Below the pieces are notes generated by a model, which was not told the origin of the DNA, did not search any database, and saw nothing but the letters and a program-made list of their open reading frames with translations. DNA of 64,000 bases from an uncultured Ruminococcus sp. (GTDB lineage Bacteria; Bacillota; Clostridia; Oscillospirales; Ruminococcaceae): positions 110,460 through 174,459 of the forward strand of contig CAMKMD010000001.1 in the NCBI GenBank assembly GCA_946413815.1, read 5' to 3'. Numbering within the stretch: the stretch's first letter is position 1; every line of letters begins with the position of its first letter. A program made the translations under genes and the position numbers. This document shows, one piece after another, positions 35,164-44,079 of the stretch.

Positions 35164-36843
35164 TCAGAACAGGCCTGTGATGCAGCCGTTGACGTCGCAG
35201 TCGATGTTGAGAGCTGAAGGAGCCTTGGGAAGTCCTGGCATCGTCAGTATCTCGCCGGTGTAGATGACTACGAAGCCGGCGCCGGAGGAGAGACGCGCAT
35301 CGCGGACTGTGATGGTGAAGTTCTTCGGCTTGCCCAGCTTCTTCGGATCGTCAGAGAGTGAGTACTGTGTCTTTGCAACACAGACAGGCAGATCGCCGAA
35401 GCCGATGGACTCTATCTCCTTGATAGCCTTCTCAGCCTGTGCGGTGTAGCTTACGCCGTCTGCACGGTATATCTCACGGGCAATGGTCTCTATCTTCTCC
35501 TTTATCGGAAGAGATGTGGAATACAGCGGGCGGAATCTCTCGTCGCCGCCCTCTGTGAGCTCTATGGTCTGGCATACCTTCTCAGCAAGGTCGATTCCGC
35601 CCTCGCCGCCCTTTGCGAAGACCTCGCACATGGAAACCTCAACGCCCATCTCCGCACAGAGATCCTTCACGAACTTTATCTCTTCGTCTGTATCGGAGGC
35701 AAAGCGGTTTATGGCAACGACTACCGGAACGTGGTACTTGTGCATATTCTCTATATGTGTACGGAGGTTCACGCTGCCCTTTTCAAGAGCCCAGAGGTTC
35801 TCCTTGCCGAGATCCTCCTTCGGTACCTTGCCGTTATACTTCAGAGCCCTGATGGTAGCTACAAGAACTACGCATGAAGGTACAAGTCCGGCATAGCGGC
35901 ACTTGATATCAAAGAACTTCTCTGCACCGAGGTCTGAACCGAAGCCGGCCTCTGTCACAACGTAGTCGCCCAGCTTCAGAGCGAGCTTTGTGGCACGTAC
36001 GGAGTTGCAGCCGTGTGCGATATTGGCAAAGGGGCCGCCGTGTATGAATGCGGGGTTGTTCTCGAGTGTCTGTACAAGGTTCGGCTTGAGGGCATCCTTG
36101 AGGAGCGCTGTCATAGCGCCTGTGCAGCCGAGATCGCGTGCGAACACCGGCTTGCCGTCAAGGTCATAGGCAACGAGTATATTGCCGAGCCTCTCCTTGA
36201 GGTCTGCAAGATCGGAAGCGAGACAGAGTATAGCCATTACCTCCGAGGCAACGGTGATATTGAAGCCGTCCTCACGTGGAACGCCGTTTGCCTTTCCGCC
36301 GAGACCTACGATTATGTTTCTCAGCGCACGGTCATTCATATCAAGGCATCTCTTGAAGAGGATGCGGCGCTGGTCTATCCTGAGGGTATTGCCCTGCTGG
36401 AGATGGTTGTCTATCATGGCGCAGAGCAGATTGTTTGCAGCTGTGATGGCGTGCATATCGCCTGTGAAGTGGAGATTGATATCCTCCATAGGAACAACCT
36501 GAGCATAGCCGCCGCCGGCTGCGCCGCCCTTGATGCCGAATACCGGTCCGAGAGAGGGTTCGCGGAGAGCGAGGACCGTCTTCTTGCCGATGCGTCCCAT
36601 AGCCTCGGTAAGGCCTACGCTGACGGTAGTCTTTCCCTCACCGGCAGGAGTGGGATTGATGGCTGTAACGAGAATCAGCTTTCCGTCATTGCGGAATGCA
36701 AGGCTTGAGTAAAGGCTCTCGGATACCTTGGCCTTGTAGTGGCCGTAGGGCTCGAGGCAGTCATCCGAAATACCGAGGTCTGCGGCGATCTCGGTTATCT
36801 TCTTCATTTTCGCATTCTGTGCGATCTCTATATCTGATAGCAT
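35164..36843 (-). CDS. fhs: Formate-tetrahydrofolate ligase
   Basis: 559 aa from ATG 36843 (GGAGG eight bases upstream; the track start is 33 bases too early). Makes 10-formyl-THF from formate, THF and ATP, feeding purine synthesis and one-carbon metabolism. P-loop [14 protein letters not shown], then [32 protein letters not shown] and [19 protein letters not shown]. First gene of the fhs-tsaE-tsaB-rpiB-upp run. Confidence 0.98.
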   Translation of the reverse strand: MLSDIEIAQNAKMKKITEIAADLGISDDCLEPYGHYKAKVSESLYSSLAFRNDGKLILVTAINPTPAGEGKTTVSVGLTEAMGRIGKKTVLALREPSLGPVFGIKGGAAGGGYAQVVPMEDINLHFTGDMHAITAANNLLCAMIDNHLQQGNTLRIDQRRILFKRCLDMNDRALRNIIVGLGGKANGVPREDGFNITVASEVMAILCLASDLADLKERLGNILVAYDLDGKPVFARDLGCTGAMTALLKDALKPNLVQTLENNPAFIHGGPFANIAHGCNSVRATKLALKLGDYVVTEAGFGSDLGAEKFFDIKCRYAGLVPSCVVLVATIRALKYNGKVPKEDLGKENLWALEKGSVNLRTHIENMHKYHVPVVVAINRFASDTDEEIKFVKDLCAEMGVEVSMCEVFAKGGEGGIDLAEKVCQTIELTEGGDERFRPLYSTSLPIKEKIETIAREIYRADGVSYTAQAEKAIKEIESIGFGDLPVCVAKTQYSLSDDPKKLGKPKNFTITVRDARLSSGAGFVVIYTGEILTMPGLPKAPSALNIDCDVNGCITGLF

Positions 36844-36874
36844 TGTGGTTTCCTCCGATCGTGATATATAATTC

Positions 36875-36903
36875 ATTATAACATTTTTTTCCTCTCAATG
36901 CAA
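36875..36903 (-). promoter_or_regulatory. Sigma-A promoter of the fhs operon
   Basis: Minus strand TTGCAT (36903-36898), 17-bp spacer, TATAAT (36880-36875). Confidence 0.8.
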
Positions 36904-36990
36904 GTATCAGAGAAAAAAACTGCGGCTGTCACGGATCCTTATTTCAGATCCGCCCGGCAAAGCCAAAAATGATACGTCATCTATCATAAG

Positions 36991-37018
36991 TGTGATTTGT
37001 CACAAAGATTTTGTCACA
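36991..37018 (+). promoter_or_regulatory. Dyad sites upstream of the MATE gene, possible operator
   Basis: TGTGATTTGTCACA is a perfect 5-bp dyad with a 4-base centre, and TTGTCACA recurs seven bases later. They lie 70-95 bases upstream of the MATE -10. The rest of the gap 36904-37086 shows no gene. Confidence 0.4.
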
Positions 37019-37086
37019 CATCCGGCCTGTTTTACCAAAAATACAGATTTTAGCCTGACCCCCTGTTATTCATTGAAAAAATGTGA

Positions 37087-37180
37087 TATAATATATAACA
37101 GATATATGGGTCAAGCTGAAACAATGTCACATGATGACAGTATTTCAGCGGTTTTGCGGCCGGTCAGCCGCTTATTGGAG
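37087..37180 (+). promoter_or_regulatory. -10 element and structured leader of the MATE gene
   Basis: TATAAT at 37087-37092 lacks a good -35. The leader forms a two-part hairpin, GCTGAAA/TTTCAGC (37115-37149) closing over TGTCA/TGACA, then GCGGC/GCCGC (37156-37171), followed within ten bases by TTGGAGGG. It may be a ligand- or protein-controlled leader; no known riboswitch class was recognised. Confidence 0.5.
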
Positions 37181-37194
37181 GGTTTAATTGAATA

Positions 37195-38550
37195 ATGGAC
37201 AGAACTATCATGAAGCGCAGCTTTATGAAGTATACTCTGCTGAATATAGTCAGCTCTATCGGGCTGTCCATCTATATTCTTGCGGATACGTACTTCATCG
37301 CTAAGGGTATGGGCGCAAACGGACTTGCGGCTCTGAATCTCGCTTTACCGGTGTTCAATTTCCTGAACGGCTTCGGTCTCATGCTCGGCATGGGAGGAGG
37401 CAGCCGGTTCTCCATGCTCTACTGTCATACCGACAGGCGCGAGACAGACGGAATTTTCACCAACACCATCATCGCAGCTCTTTCCATCGCTGCGGTATTT
37501 GAGCTTATCGGGCTCTTCTTTTCTGCACCCTTCACAACTCTGCTCGGTGCAGACGAGAATGTATTTGAGATGTCGCACGGCTACCTGAAGATGATCCTCA
37601 GGTTCTCCCCTGCATTCATCCTCAACAATGTCATGATATGCTTCATGCGTAATGACAGCGCACCTAAGCTTGCAATGGCCGGTATGCTGGCCGGCAGTCT
37701 ATCAAACATTGTCCTCGACTATGTATTTATATTCACTATGGATATGGGTATGTTCGGCGCAGCCCTTGCAACCTGTATCGCACCTTTCATCAGTATGGCT
37801 GTCATGAGTATACATATCATCACAGGCTGGAACGCTTTCCGGTTCAGGTTCATAACGCCTTCCTGGACTACGATAAAGAACATCCTCTCACTCGGCTCCC
37901 ATGCCTTTGTGTCTGAGGTATCCGGCGGCGTGGTGATAATCGTTTTCAACTTCGTGATCTACAGGGTGCTCGGCAACACAGGCATAGCCGCCTACGGTGT
38001 CGTCGCCAATACTGCCATCGTCGCAACTGCCGTATTCACCGGCATATCCTGCGGTGTTCAGCCGCTGATGTGCAAGTACCACGGCCAGGACAACGACGAA
38101 GCAGCAAGGTATATACTTCATCTCGGACTTATAATGACAGGCATCATCGCAGCAGCAGCTTATTCAATCGTATTCTTCACAGACCACAGCATCGTCAGCA
38201 TATTCAATGACAGCGGAGACGCAAAACTGCAGGAAATCGCAGAAAGGGGGATGCGGCTCTACTTCACGTGTATGCCTTTCATGGGATTCAATATCGTGCT
38301 CTCGGTATACTTCACTTCACATGAATGTCCCGGACCGGCACAGATGATCTCACTTCTCAGAGGTACGCTCCTGCTCATACCGCTCGCATTCATACTCGCC
38401 GCAATGTTCGGTATTACCGGAGTATGGCTCACAGTGCCGGCAGCAGAGCTCCTCACATCGCTTGCAGCATTTGTACTGTTCCAGCGTTTCGCTGACAGAC
38501 AGTGGATGACCAGCAGAGGATATCTCCTTCAGGGACGGAAACTGACCTGA
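37195..38550 (+). CDS. MATE family multidrug/toxin exporter
   Basis: 451 aa, twelve hydrophobic segments in two homologous halves. N-half motifs: ADTYFIAKGMGANGLAALNLALPVF and GMGGGSRFSM; C-half: GNTGIAAYGVVANTAIVATAVFTGISCGVQPL. Cation/drug antiport across the cytoplasmic membrane. RBS GGAGGG is about 13 bases from the ATG, a long gap; the next in-frame ATG is four codons later. The substrate is unknown. Confidence 0.92.
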   Translation: MDRTIMKRSFMKYTLLNIVSSIGLSIYILADTYFIAKGMGANGLAALNLALPVFNFLNGFGLMLGMGGGSRFSMLYCHTDRRETDGIFTNTIIAALSIAAVFELIGLFFSAPFTTLLGADENVFEMSHGYLKMILRFSPAFILNNVMICFMRNDSAPKLAMAGMLAGSLSNIVLDYVFIFTMDMGMFGAALATCIAPFISMAVMSIHIITGWNAFRFRFITPSWTTIKNILSLGSHAFVSEVSGGVVIIVFNFVIYRVLGNTGIAAYGVVANTAIVATAVFTGISCGVQPLMCKYHGQDNDEAARYILHLGLIMTGIIAAAAYSIVFFTDHSIVSIFNDSGDAKLQEIAERGMRLYFTCMPFMGFNIVLSVYFTSHECPGPAQMISLLRGTLLLIPLAFILAAMFGITGVWLTVPAAELLTSLAAFVLFQRFADRQWMTSRGYLLQGRKLT

Positions 38551-38588
38551 CAGGATATCGTTAAAACAATAAAATTAATCCTCTGTAC

Positions 38589-38617
38589 TTGCAAAGCCCT
38601 GATAATTATGTTATAAT
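38589..38617 (+). promoter_or_regulatory. Promoter of the tRNA-Arg gene
   Basis: TTGCAA (38589-38594), 17-bp spacer, TATAAT (38612-38617). Confidence 0.8.
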
Positions 38618-38625
38618 ATCTATTG

Positions 38626-38652
38626 TGTCCGGTACAGTTGATGTACCGGACA
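38626..38652 (+). other. Hairpin in the tRNA-Arg precursor leader
   Basis: TGTCCGGTAC/GTACCGGACA, a perfect ten-base stem with a seven-base loop, ends six bases before the mature tRNA. No T-tract follows. It would present a structured 5' leader to RNase P. Confidence 0.6.
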
Positions 38653-38658
38653 TGATAT

Positions 38659-38732
38659 GTCCCAATAGCTCAGTAGGATAGAGCGACTGCCTCCTAAGCA
38701 GTAGGCCGGAGGTTCGACTCCTCTTTGGGACG
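38659..38732 (+). tRNA. tRNA-Arg (anticodon CCT)
   Basis: 74 nt. Acceptor GTCCCAA/TTGGGAC with discriminator G. Anticodon stem ACTGC/GCAGT encloses the loop CTCCTAA (anticodon CCT, reads AGG). T arm GGAGG TTCGACT. CCA is not encoded. Confidence 0.95.
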
Positions 38733-38738
38733 CTATGA

Positions 38739-38776
38739 AAGCCTTTGTCACTAACGTGGCAGAGGCTTGTCTTTTT
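38739..38776 (+). terminator. Terminator of tRNA-Arg
   Basis: AAGCCT/AGGCTT with inner TGTCAC/GTGGCA pairing, followed by GTCTTTTT. Confidence 0.75.
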
Positions 38777-38889
38777 ATGCTGTGATATCATCAATATATG
38801 AAAAAAGTGTGCTTTCTGATATATTTTACGTCATGCAAAAGCTATAATAATGATAAAGGCAAGGTTTTCCCTTTACAGGAGGAATGTAT

Positions 38890-40356
38890 ATGAAGAATAA
38901 AAGAATGCTTGCTGCTCTGGCAGCAGTTATGATGCTCACAGGCTGCGGAACTAATCCGGCTCCGTCAGAGGAAACTGCTCCTGCTACAGAGGCAGTTACT
39001 GAGGAAGTGACCGAGGCCGAGACCGAGGACCCCACAGAAGCAGAGACTGAAGCCCACACCGAGAAGAAGCCTGCCGCTGATGCAGCAGACGTTCCCGAGA
39101 TCAAGGGCTACGATCTGCTCTGGCATGATGAATTCGACGGCGACGAGATGAACACCGATATATGGGACTATGAGCCCCACGAGCCCGGCTGGACCAACGA
39201 GGAGCTCCAGGAATACACCACCTCCACGGATAACGTTTTCCTCCGCGACGGCAAAATGGTCATCAAGGCTATCAAGACCGACAAGAACGGCAAGGACTAC
39301 TACACCTCCGGCAAGGTCAAGACACAGAACAAGCAGGACTTCACCTACGGCAAGGTGGTAGCAAGCGCCAAGGTCCCCGAGGGACAGGGACTCTGGCCTG
39401 CTATCTGGATGATGCCCAAGGACGAGAGCTTCTACGGTCAGTGGCCCAAGTGCGGAGAGATAGATATCATGGAGGTGCTCGGCAGTGATGTCAAGACCGC
39501 CTACGGTACCCTCCACTACGGCGAACCCCACGGCGAGCAGCAGGGTACTGTTGTTCTCGATAACGGCTCCTTCGCATCGGATTTCCATGAGTATTCAGTA
39601 GAGTGGGAGCCCGGCGAGATGCGCTGGTATATCGACGGCGAGCTCTACCTCACTGTAAATGACTGGTTCACAGCAGTACAGGGTGAGGACGAGAAGCCAT
39701 ACCCCGCCCCCTTCAACCAGCCCTTCTTCGTACAGATGAACCTTGCAGTCGGCGGTACATGGCCGGGGGATCCCGACGAGTCCACTGACTTCGACAATGC
39801 CGAGTTTGAGATAGACTACGTGCGTGTATACCAGAAGCCTGAGTACGATACCAATGTCAAGAAGCCGGAGAAGAAATTCCGTGATGCTCTTGAGGACGGC
39901 AACTTCATCTACAACGGCGATTTCTCCGAGCAGGAGGATCTCACGGATGACGAGAACTGGAAGTTCCTCCTCTTCGAGGGCGGAAAGGGTGCTGCCGAGA
40001 TCAAGGACAACACCATGATCATCACTACCGAAGACGAAGGCACTGTTGACTACTCCGTACAGCTGGTACAGCCTGAAATGCCTATGATCAAGGGCAGGAA
40101 GTACCGTGCTTCATTCGACGCATGGGCAGACGAGGAACGCGACATCGTGGTATGCGTATCCGCTCCGAATGCCGGCTGGATCCGCTACTTAGAGGATACG
40201 ACCCTCACCATCTCCACCGAGCAGAAGAACTACTCCTACGAATTCGAGATGAAGGAGAAGGATGATCCCTATGGACGCCTTGAGTTCAACCTCGGCCACA
40301 GAGGATCAGACGCTACCGTATATATCACAAATGTACGTGTAGAAGAGATAGAATAA
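38890..40356 (+). CDS. GH16 beta-glucanase lipoprotein with a C-terminal CBM4/9-like module
   Basis: 488 aa from ATG 38890 (AGGAGG seven bases before; the track start at 38884 touches the RBS). The lipobox LTGC puts the lipid-bearing Cys at residue 19, so it is anchored on the outer face of the membrane. A Thr/Glu-rich linker follows to about residue 65. GH16 at about 75-320 shows LLWHDEFDGDEMN, AIWMMP and the catalytic CGEIDIMEVLG (two Glu and one Asp). The last 140 residues (NFIYNGDFSEQE, YRASFDAWADEERDI) form a CBM4/9-type jelly roll. Likely cleaves beta-1,3(4)-glucans. Confidence 0.93.
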   Translation: MKNKRMLAALAAVMMLTGCGTNPAPSEETAPATEAVTEEVTEAETEDPTEAETEAHTEKKPAADAADVPEIKGYDLLWHDEFDGDEMNTDIWDYEPHEPGWTNEELQEYTTSTDNVFLRDGKMVIKAIKTDKNGKDYYTSGKVKTQNKQDFTYGKVVASAKVPEGQGLWPAIWMMPKDESFYGQWPKCGEIDIMEVLGSDVKTAYGTLHYGEPHGEQQGTVVLDNGSFASDFHEYSVEWEPGEMRWYIDGELYLTVNDWFTAVQGEDEKPYPAPFNQPFFVQMNLAVGGTWPGDPDESTDFDNAEFEIDYVRVYQKPEYDTNVKKPEKKFRDALEDGNFIYNGDFSEQEDLTDDENWKFLLFEGGKGAAEIKDNTMIITTEDEGTVDYSVQLVQPEMPMIKGRKYRASFDAWADEERDIVVCVSAPNAGWIRYLEDTTLTISTEQKNYSYEFEMKEKDDPYGRLEFNLGHRGSDATVYITNVRVEEIE

Positions 40357-40390
40357 CGCTTTTCACGTCCATCAGACCTCTCTTAACCAG

Positions 40391-40420
40391 ACTCTCCCGG
40401 AAACGGGAGAGTTATTTTTA
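40391..40420 (+). terminator. Terminator of the GH16 gene
   Basis: ACTCTCCCG/CGGGAGAGT with a short loop, then TATTTTTA. Confidence 0.88.
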
Positions 40421-40478
40421 TCTGCAAAAGGTGTTTCAGAAGAAAAGTTTCAATCTTTCAAACAACCATAGTTATATA

Positions 40479-40653
40479 AGGGGACGCCTTCACTTGCAAG
40501 GCGTCCCCTCTTCCAAAACAGTCCCCCGGACTGTTTTGGAATTCACCCCTTGCGAAGCGCCCTGCGGATAAATGCGGGACTCTGTCCCGCACCCTGCCAG
40601 AGGCGCTGCCTCTGGACTCCGCTAAAGGGGCAAAGCCCCTTTAGAATCCCAAA
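40479..40653 (+). repeat. Modular hairpin repeat, copy 2
   Basis: Same order as copy 1: GGGGACGCCTT/AAGGCGTCCCC, AAACAGTCC/GGACTGTTT, GGAATTCACCCCTTGCG, then GCGGGAC/GTCCCGC, AGAGGC/GCCTCT, AAAGGGGC/GCCCCTTT and GAATCCCAAA. Several stems differ in sequence from copy 1 on both arms. It occupies most of the gap between the GH16 gene and pta. Confidence 0.85.
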
Positions 40654-40676
40654 CTGATTACAAGCATACTTTTCAT

Positions 40677-40706
40677 ATAAAAAGGCGCCTCCGAAGAAGC
40701 GCCTTT
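40677..40706 (-). terminator. Terminator of pta
   Basis: Minus strand AAAGGCGCTTC/GAGGCGCCTTT with a TTCG loop and trailing TTTAT. Confidence 0.85.
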
Positions 40707-40726
40707 GATCATTTGTGATGATTTAA

Positions 40727-41743
40727 TCAGGCCATGCCTGCTGTGATGATAGCCATCTTGTAGACCTCGTCAGCGTTGCAGCCTCTTGAAAGGTCGTTGA
40801 TGGGAGCGTTGAGTCCCTGGAGGATCGGGCCGTAAGCCTCATAGCCGCCGAGTCTCTGTGCGATCTTGTAGCCGATGTTTCCTGCCTCGATGAGGGGGAA
40901 GATAAAGGTATTAGCCTGTCCGGCAACCTTGGAATCAGGGCACTTTGTCTTGGCAACCTCAGCAGATACTGCTGCGTCGAACTGGAACTCGCCGTCAACA
41001 ACGAGATCGGGATCGATGTTTCTTGCCTCGATAACTGCATCGTGGCTGAGCTGAACTGTGCCGCCCTTGCCTGAGCCGTATGTGGAGAAGCTGAGAACAG
41101 CTACCTTAGGATCAATGCCGAAGAAATCAGCTGTCTTTGCAGTCTCAACAGCAACCTCTGCGAGCTTTCTTGCGCCTGTGAGAACAACATTGCCCTCCTT
41201 GTCAACTGTATCCTCATAGCTGAGGTTGATAGCGCAGTCGCCCATAGCTATCTTCTCCTCAACGCCGTCCTTCTCTCTGAAGAGGATGAAGGATGAGCTT
41301 ACGAGGTTGGAGCCCTTCTTTGTCTTGATGATCTGGAGAGCAGGTCTTACTGTATCAGCTGTTGAGTATGTAGCACCGCCGAGAAGAGCATCAGCCTTGC
41401 CGGCCTTAACGAGCATTGTGCCGAAGTAATTGGACTTCTTCAGAGCAGCTCTTACTTCGTCCTCAGTCATCTTGCCCTTTCTGAGCTCTACCATCTGAGC
41501 TACGAGAGCATCCATCTCAGGATATGTCTCGGGGTCAACGATCTCAGCTGCGCTGATGTCGAAACCGCCTGCCGCAGCAGCAGCCTTCACATCGTCAACG
41601 TTTCCGCAGAGAACAACTCCCATAAGACCCTCCTTGAGGAGTCTGTCAGCAGCTGAAAGGATACGGCTGTCTGTACCCTCAGTGAAAACAATAGTCTTCT
41701 TTGAGGACTTTAAATTTGCAATGAGCTTGTCAAACATTCCCAT
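40727..41743 (-). CDS. pta: Phosphate acetyltransferase
   Basis: 338 aa, short-form Pta. Converts acetyl-CoA to acetyl-phosphate for ATP generation from acetate; ackA is not adjacent. Conserved ALLGGATYSTADTVRPALQII, SSFILF, VAVLSFSTYGSGKG and YGPILQGLNAPINDLSRGC. RBS GGAGG nine bases before ATG. Confidence 0.96.
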   Translation of the reverse strand: MGMFDKLIANLKSSKKTIVFTEGTDSRILSAADRLLKEGLMGVVLCGNVDDVKAAAAAGGFDISAAEIVDPETYPEMDALVAQMVELRKGKMTEDEVRAALKKSNYFGTMLVKAGKADALLGGATYSTADTVRPALQIIKTKKGSNLVSSSFILFREKDGVEEKIAMGDCAINLSYEDTVDKEGNVVLTGARKLAEVAVETAKTADFFGIDPKVAVLSFSTYGSGKGGTVQLSHDAVIEARNIDPDLVVDGEFQFDAAVSAEVAKTKCPDSKVAGQANTFIFPLIEAGNIGYKIAQRLGGYEAYGPILQGLNAPINDLSRGCNADEVYKMAIITAGMA

Positions 41744-41778
41744 GTTAACGTACCTCCAAATAAAAAATTTACGGTATA

Positions 41779-41807
41779 ATTATATCACATCCTGCATTAT
41801 TTTTCAA
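41779..41807 (-). promoter_or_regulatory. Sigma-A promoter of pta
   Basis: Minus strand TTGAAA (41807-41802), 17-bp spacer, TATAAT (41784-41779). Confidence 0.8.
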
Positions 41808-41874
41808 TACCCGTAGCAATAATTTTTCCCACCCTCTGTATTTGCTCTTATGGTACCTCTGACAGATCCGTATT

Positions 41875-42029
41875 GAGGGCTCTGCCCTCAAACTCCCGCC
41901 AAAGGGACTCGTCCCTTTGGAATCCCGCTGCAAAATCCCATCTCCCCATGAATGGGGAGATGGGATTTTGAAATGAGAGTCCAGAGAGGCGGAGCCTCTT
42001 TGGCAGGGGCGTGGGGGCAGCGCCCCCAC
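41875..42029. repeat. Modular hairpin repeat, copy 3 (inverted half-elements around a long palindrome)
   Basis: Left half in plus orientation: GAGGGC/GCCCTC, then AAAGGGAC/GTCCCTTT and GGAATCCC. The centre is a perfect 17-bp stem CAAAATCCCATCTCCCC with a six-base loop (41931-41970). The right half is reversed: AGAGGC/GCCTCT and GTGGGGGC/GCCCCCAC. No gene lies in 41808-42092. Confidence 0.8.
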
Positions 42030-42092
42030 TATTGATCCACCGGAGATACCACATAAAAGTATATGCTGAGGCGGAAAAAGTGTTGTAACCTA

Positions 42093-42121
42093 TTGACCTT
42101 TTTTAGATAATAGTGTAAAAT
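42093..42121 (+). promoter_or_regulatory. Promoter of lipoprotein gene 42174
   Basis: TTGACC (42093-42098), 17-bp spacer, TAAAAT (42116-42121). Confidence 0.75.
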
Positions 42122-42173
42122 AAACAGTAAAGAGATATACAATCCAACTATACTTATTTTATAGGGGAGCAAA

Positions 42174-42947
42174 ATGAAAAGAACAGCAGTCATCCTCCTT
42201 TCGGCCGTCATGCTATCGGCTCTGACAGGCTGTGAGGACTTTATAAACGCAAATGTGAAGCAGGTAGGCGACTACCTCGGGCAGTACTACAACAAGACCT
42301 TTGAGTATGTCCGCACCATCACTATTTCCGGTCAGGATGCACGGCCCACGGACAAGTGCTATGTCTTCCGTGATGAGGAGGGCGTGACCTGCAGGGCTTA
42401 TATCAACTATTCCGGTGAGAACTCCGGCAGCAATGTCACGGAGGACTATCAGGTCGCCTATATCCGCTCGCATCCGGAGCTGCTCTACGGCTTCGAGGGC
42501 ATAGGCACAGGACATGATATAGTGCAGACCGTCAGCGATGTTGACCTGAATACCTTTACCTACCGTATCTACTTTGATACCTACGACAGCATCGACCCTG
42601 TTGTACGCACGGCCTCTGAGGTCCTGAGGAACATACCTCCCATAAATCCGCTTGACACCGTATTCGTACAGAGCCCGCTGACCGTCAGCAGTATCACGCC
42701 TGATGTCTGCTTCGTACAGAGCGGCACGGATACGGCCTGCGGACGTCCTGTCGAATTCCGCATAGGAAGGCAGACGGATTACTCTCCGGACGGATATATC
42801 ACCGATGTACAGAACCACTACAACTACAATATCGCCTACGCCGAGCCTGTGCAGGACTATCAGCCTGAATATCAGGAAGAGGAGCCGCAGGAATGGCAGG
42901 AGCCGGAATACGGCTACGATGAATACGCAGAAGACTATCAGCAGTAA
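42174..42947 (+). CDS. Lipoprotein of unknown function with Glu/Tyr/Gln-rich tail
   Basis: 257 aa. Signal peptide with lipobox LTGC, Cys at residue 20. The body (about 25-205) has no motif I recognise. The C-terminal 40 residues are rich in Glu, Tyr, Gln and Pro (YQPEYQEEEPQEW), perhaps a wall-facing tail. RBS GGGGAG, own promoter and terminator: a monocistronic unit. The 246-aa antisense ORF is a shadow. Confidence 0.75.
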   Translation: MKRTAVILLSAVMLSALTGCEDFINANVKQVGDYLGQYYNKTFEYVRTITISGQDARPTDKCYVFRDEEGVTCRAYINYSGENSGSNVTEDYQVAYIRSHPELLYGFEGIGTGHDIVQTVSDVDLNTFTYRIYFDTYDSIDPVVRTASEVLRNIPPINPLDTVFVQSPLTVSSITPDVCFVQSGTDTACGRPVEFRIGRQTDYSPDGYITDVQNHYNYNIAYAEPVQDYQPEYQEEEPQEWQEPEYGYDEYAEDYQQ

Positions 42948-42954
42948 ACACAAA

Positions 42955-42998
42955 TCGGAGTTTCCGGGGTCATACCCGGCGGCTCCGCTTTGCTTTAT
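42955..42998 (+). terminator. Probable terminator of lipoprotein gene 42174
   Basis: CGGAG..CCGGG / CCCGG..CTCCG, an imperfect hairpin, then CTTTGCTTT. Confidence 0.55.
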
Positions 42999-43083
42999 TC
43001 GGAACTTTTTACATACTATCAGCCATCCTGTGCCTGCGTGATGGCATTTCCGATAAATTTTTCCGTAAATTCATTTTCAGCTA

Positions 43084-43112
43084 TTGCAATTCAAACCGGA
43101 ATATGTTACAAT
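43084..43112 (+). promoter_or_regulatory. Promoter of fba
   Basis: TTGCAA (43084-43089), 17-bp spacer, TACAAT (43107-43112). Confidence 0.75.
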
Positions 43113-43163
43113 ATTATCAAGAGCGATTTTCGCTTCAAATGAATTTTCAGGAGGAATCCCAAA

Positions 43164-44027
43164 ATGTTAGTTTCAGCTACAGAAATGCTTCAGAAGGCAA
43201 GAGCCGGCAAGTACGCAGTAGGTCAGTTCAACATCAACAACCTTGAGTGGACAAAGGCTATCCTGCTCACAGCTCAGGAGCTCAACTCCCCCGTTATCCT
43301 CGGCGTATCTGAGGGTGCCGGCAAGTATATGTGCGGCTTTGAGACAGTTGCAGCTATGGTTGCAGCTATGGACAAGTCTCTCGGAATCACAGTTCCTGTT
43401 GCTCTCCACCTTGATCACGGCTCATACGAGGGCTGCTACAAGTGCATCAAGGCAGGCTTCACTTCTATCATGTTCGACGGTTCACACTTCCCCATCGACG
43501 AGAACGTTGCTAAGACAACTGAGCTCGTAAACGTTGCTCACGGTCTTGGTCTCTCCATCGAGGCTGAGGTAGGCGCAATCGGCGGCGAAGAGGACGGCGT
43601 TATCGGCAAGGGCGAGTGTGCTGATCCCCAGGAGTGCAAGATGATCGCTGATCTCGGCGTTGATTTCCTTGCTGCAGGTATCGGCAACATCCACGGCGTA
43701 TATCCCGCTAACTGGGAGGGTCTCAGCTTCGATACTCTCGAGGCTATCAACAAGACTGTTGGTGAGATGCCCCTCGTTCTCCACGGCGGCACAGGTATCC
43801 CGGACGATATGATCACAAAGGCTATCTCTCTCGGCGTTGCTAAGATCAACGTTAACACAGAGTGCCAGCTCGTATTTGCTGAGGCTACACGCGGCTACGT
43901 AGAGGCAGGCAAGGACAAGCAGGGCAAGGGCTTCGATCCCAGAAAGCTCCTCGCACCCGGCGTTGAGGCTATCAAGGCTAAGGTCAAGGAGAAGATGGAG
44001 CTCTTCGGAAGCGTTAACAAGGCTTGA
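43164..44027 (+). CDS. fba: Class II fructose-1,6-bisphosphate aldolase
   Basis: 287 aa. Zn-dependent aldolase of glycolysis. Zn ligands in HLDHGSYEG, IEAEVGAIGGEED and the LVLHGGTGIPDD loop; C-terminal VNTECQLVF and DPRKLLAPG. Length fits the class IIB short form. Strong RBS CAGGAGGAAT and biased codons indicate high expression. Confidence 0.97.
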   Translation: MLVSATEMLQKARAGKYAVGQFNINNLEWTKAILLTAQELNSPVILGVSEGAGKYMCGFETVAAMVAAMDKSLGITVPVALHLDHGSYEGCYKCIKAGFTSIMFDGSHFPIDENVAKTTELVNVAHGLGLSIEAEVGAIGGEEDGVIGKGECADPQECKMIADLGVDFLAAGIGNIHGVYPANWEGLSFDTLEAINKTVGEMPLVLHGGTGIPDDMITKAISLGVAKINVNTECQLVFAEATRGYVEAGKDKQGKGFDPRKLLAPGVEAIKAKVKEKMELFGSVNKA

Positions 44028-44046
44028 TTTTTCCTATAAACAAACG

Positions 44047-44079
44047 ATGCGGACTTCATGCGAAGTCCGCATTTTTTTA
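44047..44079 (+). terminator. Terminator of fba
   Basis: ATGCGGACTT/AAGTCCGCAT with a short loop and TTTTTTTA. Confidence 0.9.

Noticed and set aside
36992-37195. 67-aa ORF before the MATE gene
   Set aside because: No RBS; it spans the -10 element and the structured leader.
41875-42029. Small ORFs 41769..42029 and 41848..42054
   Set aside because: They are translations of hairpin repeat copy 3, without RBS or homology.
42213-42953. 246-aa minus-strand ORF
   Set aside because: Shadow of the lipoprotein gene 42174, which has a promoter, RBS, lipobox and terminator.
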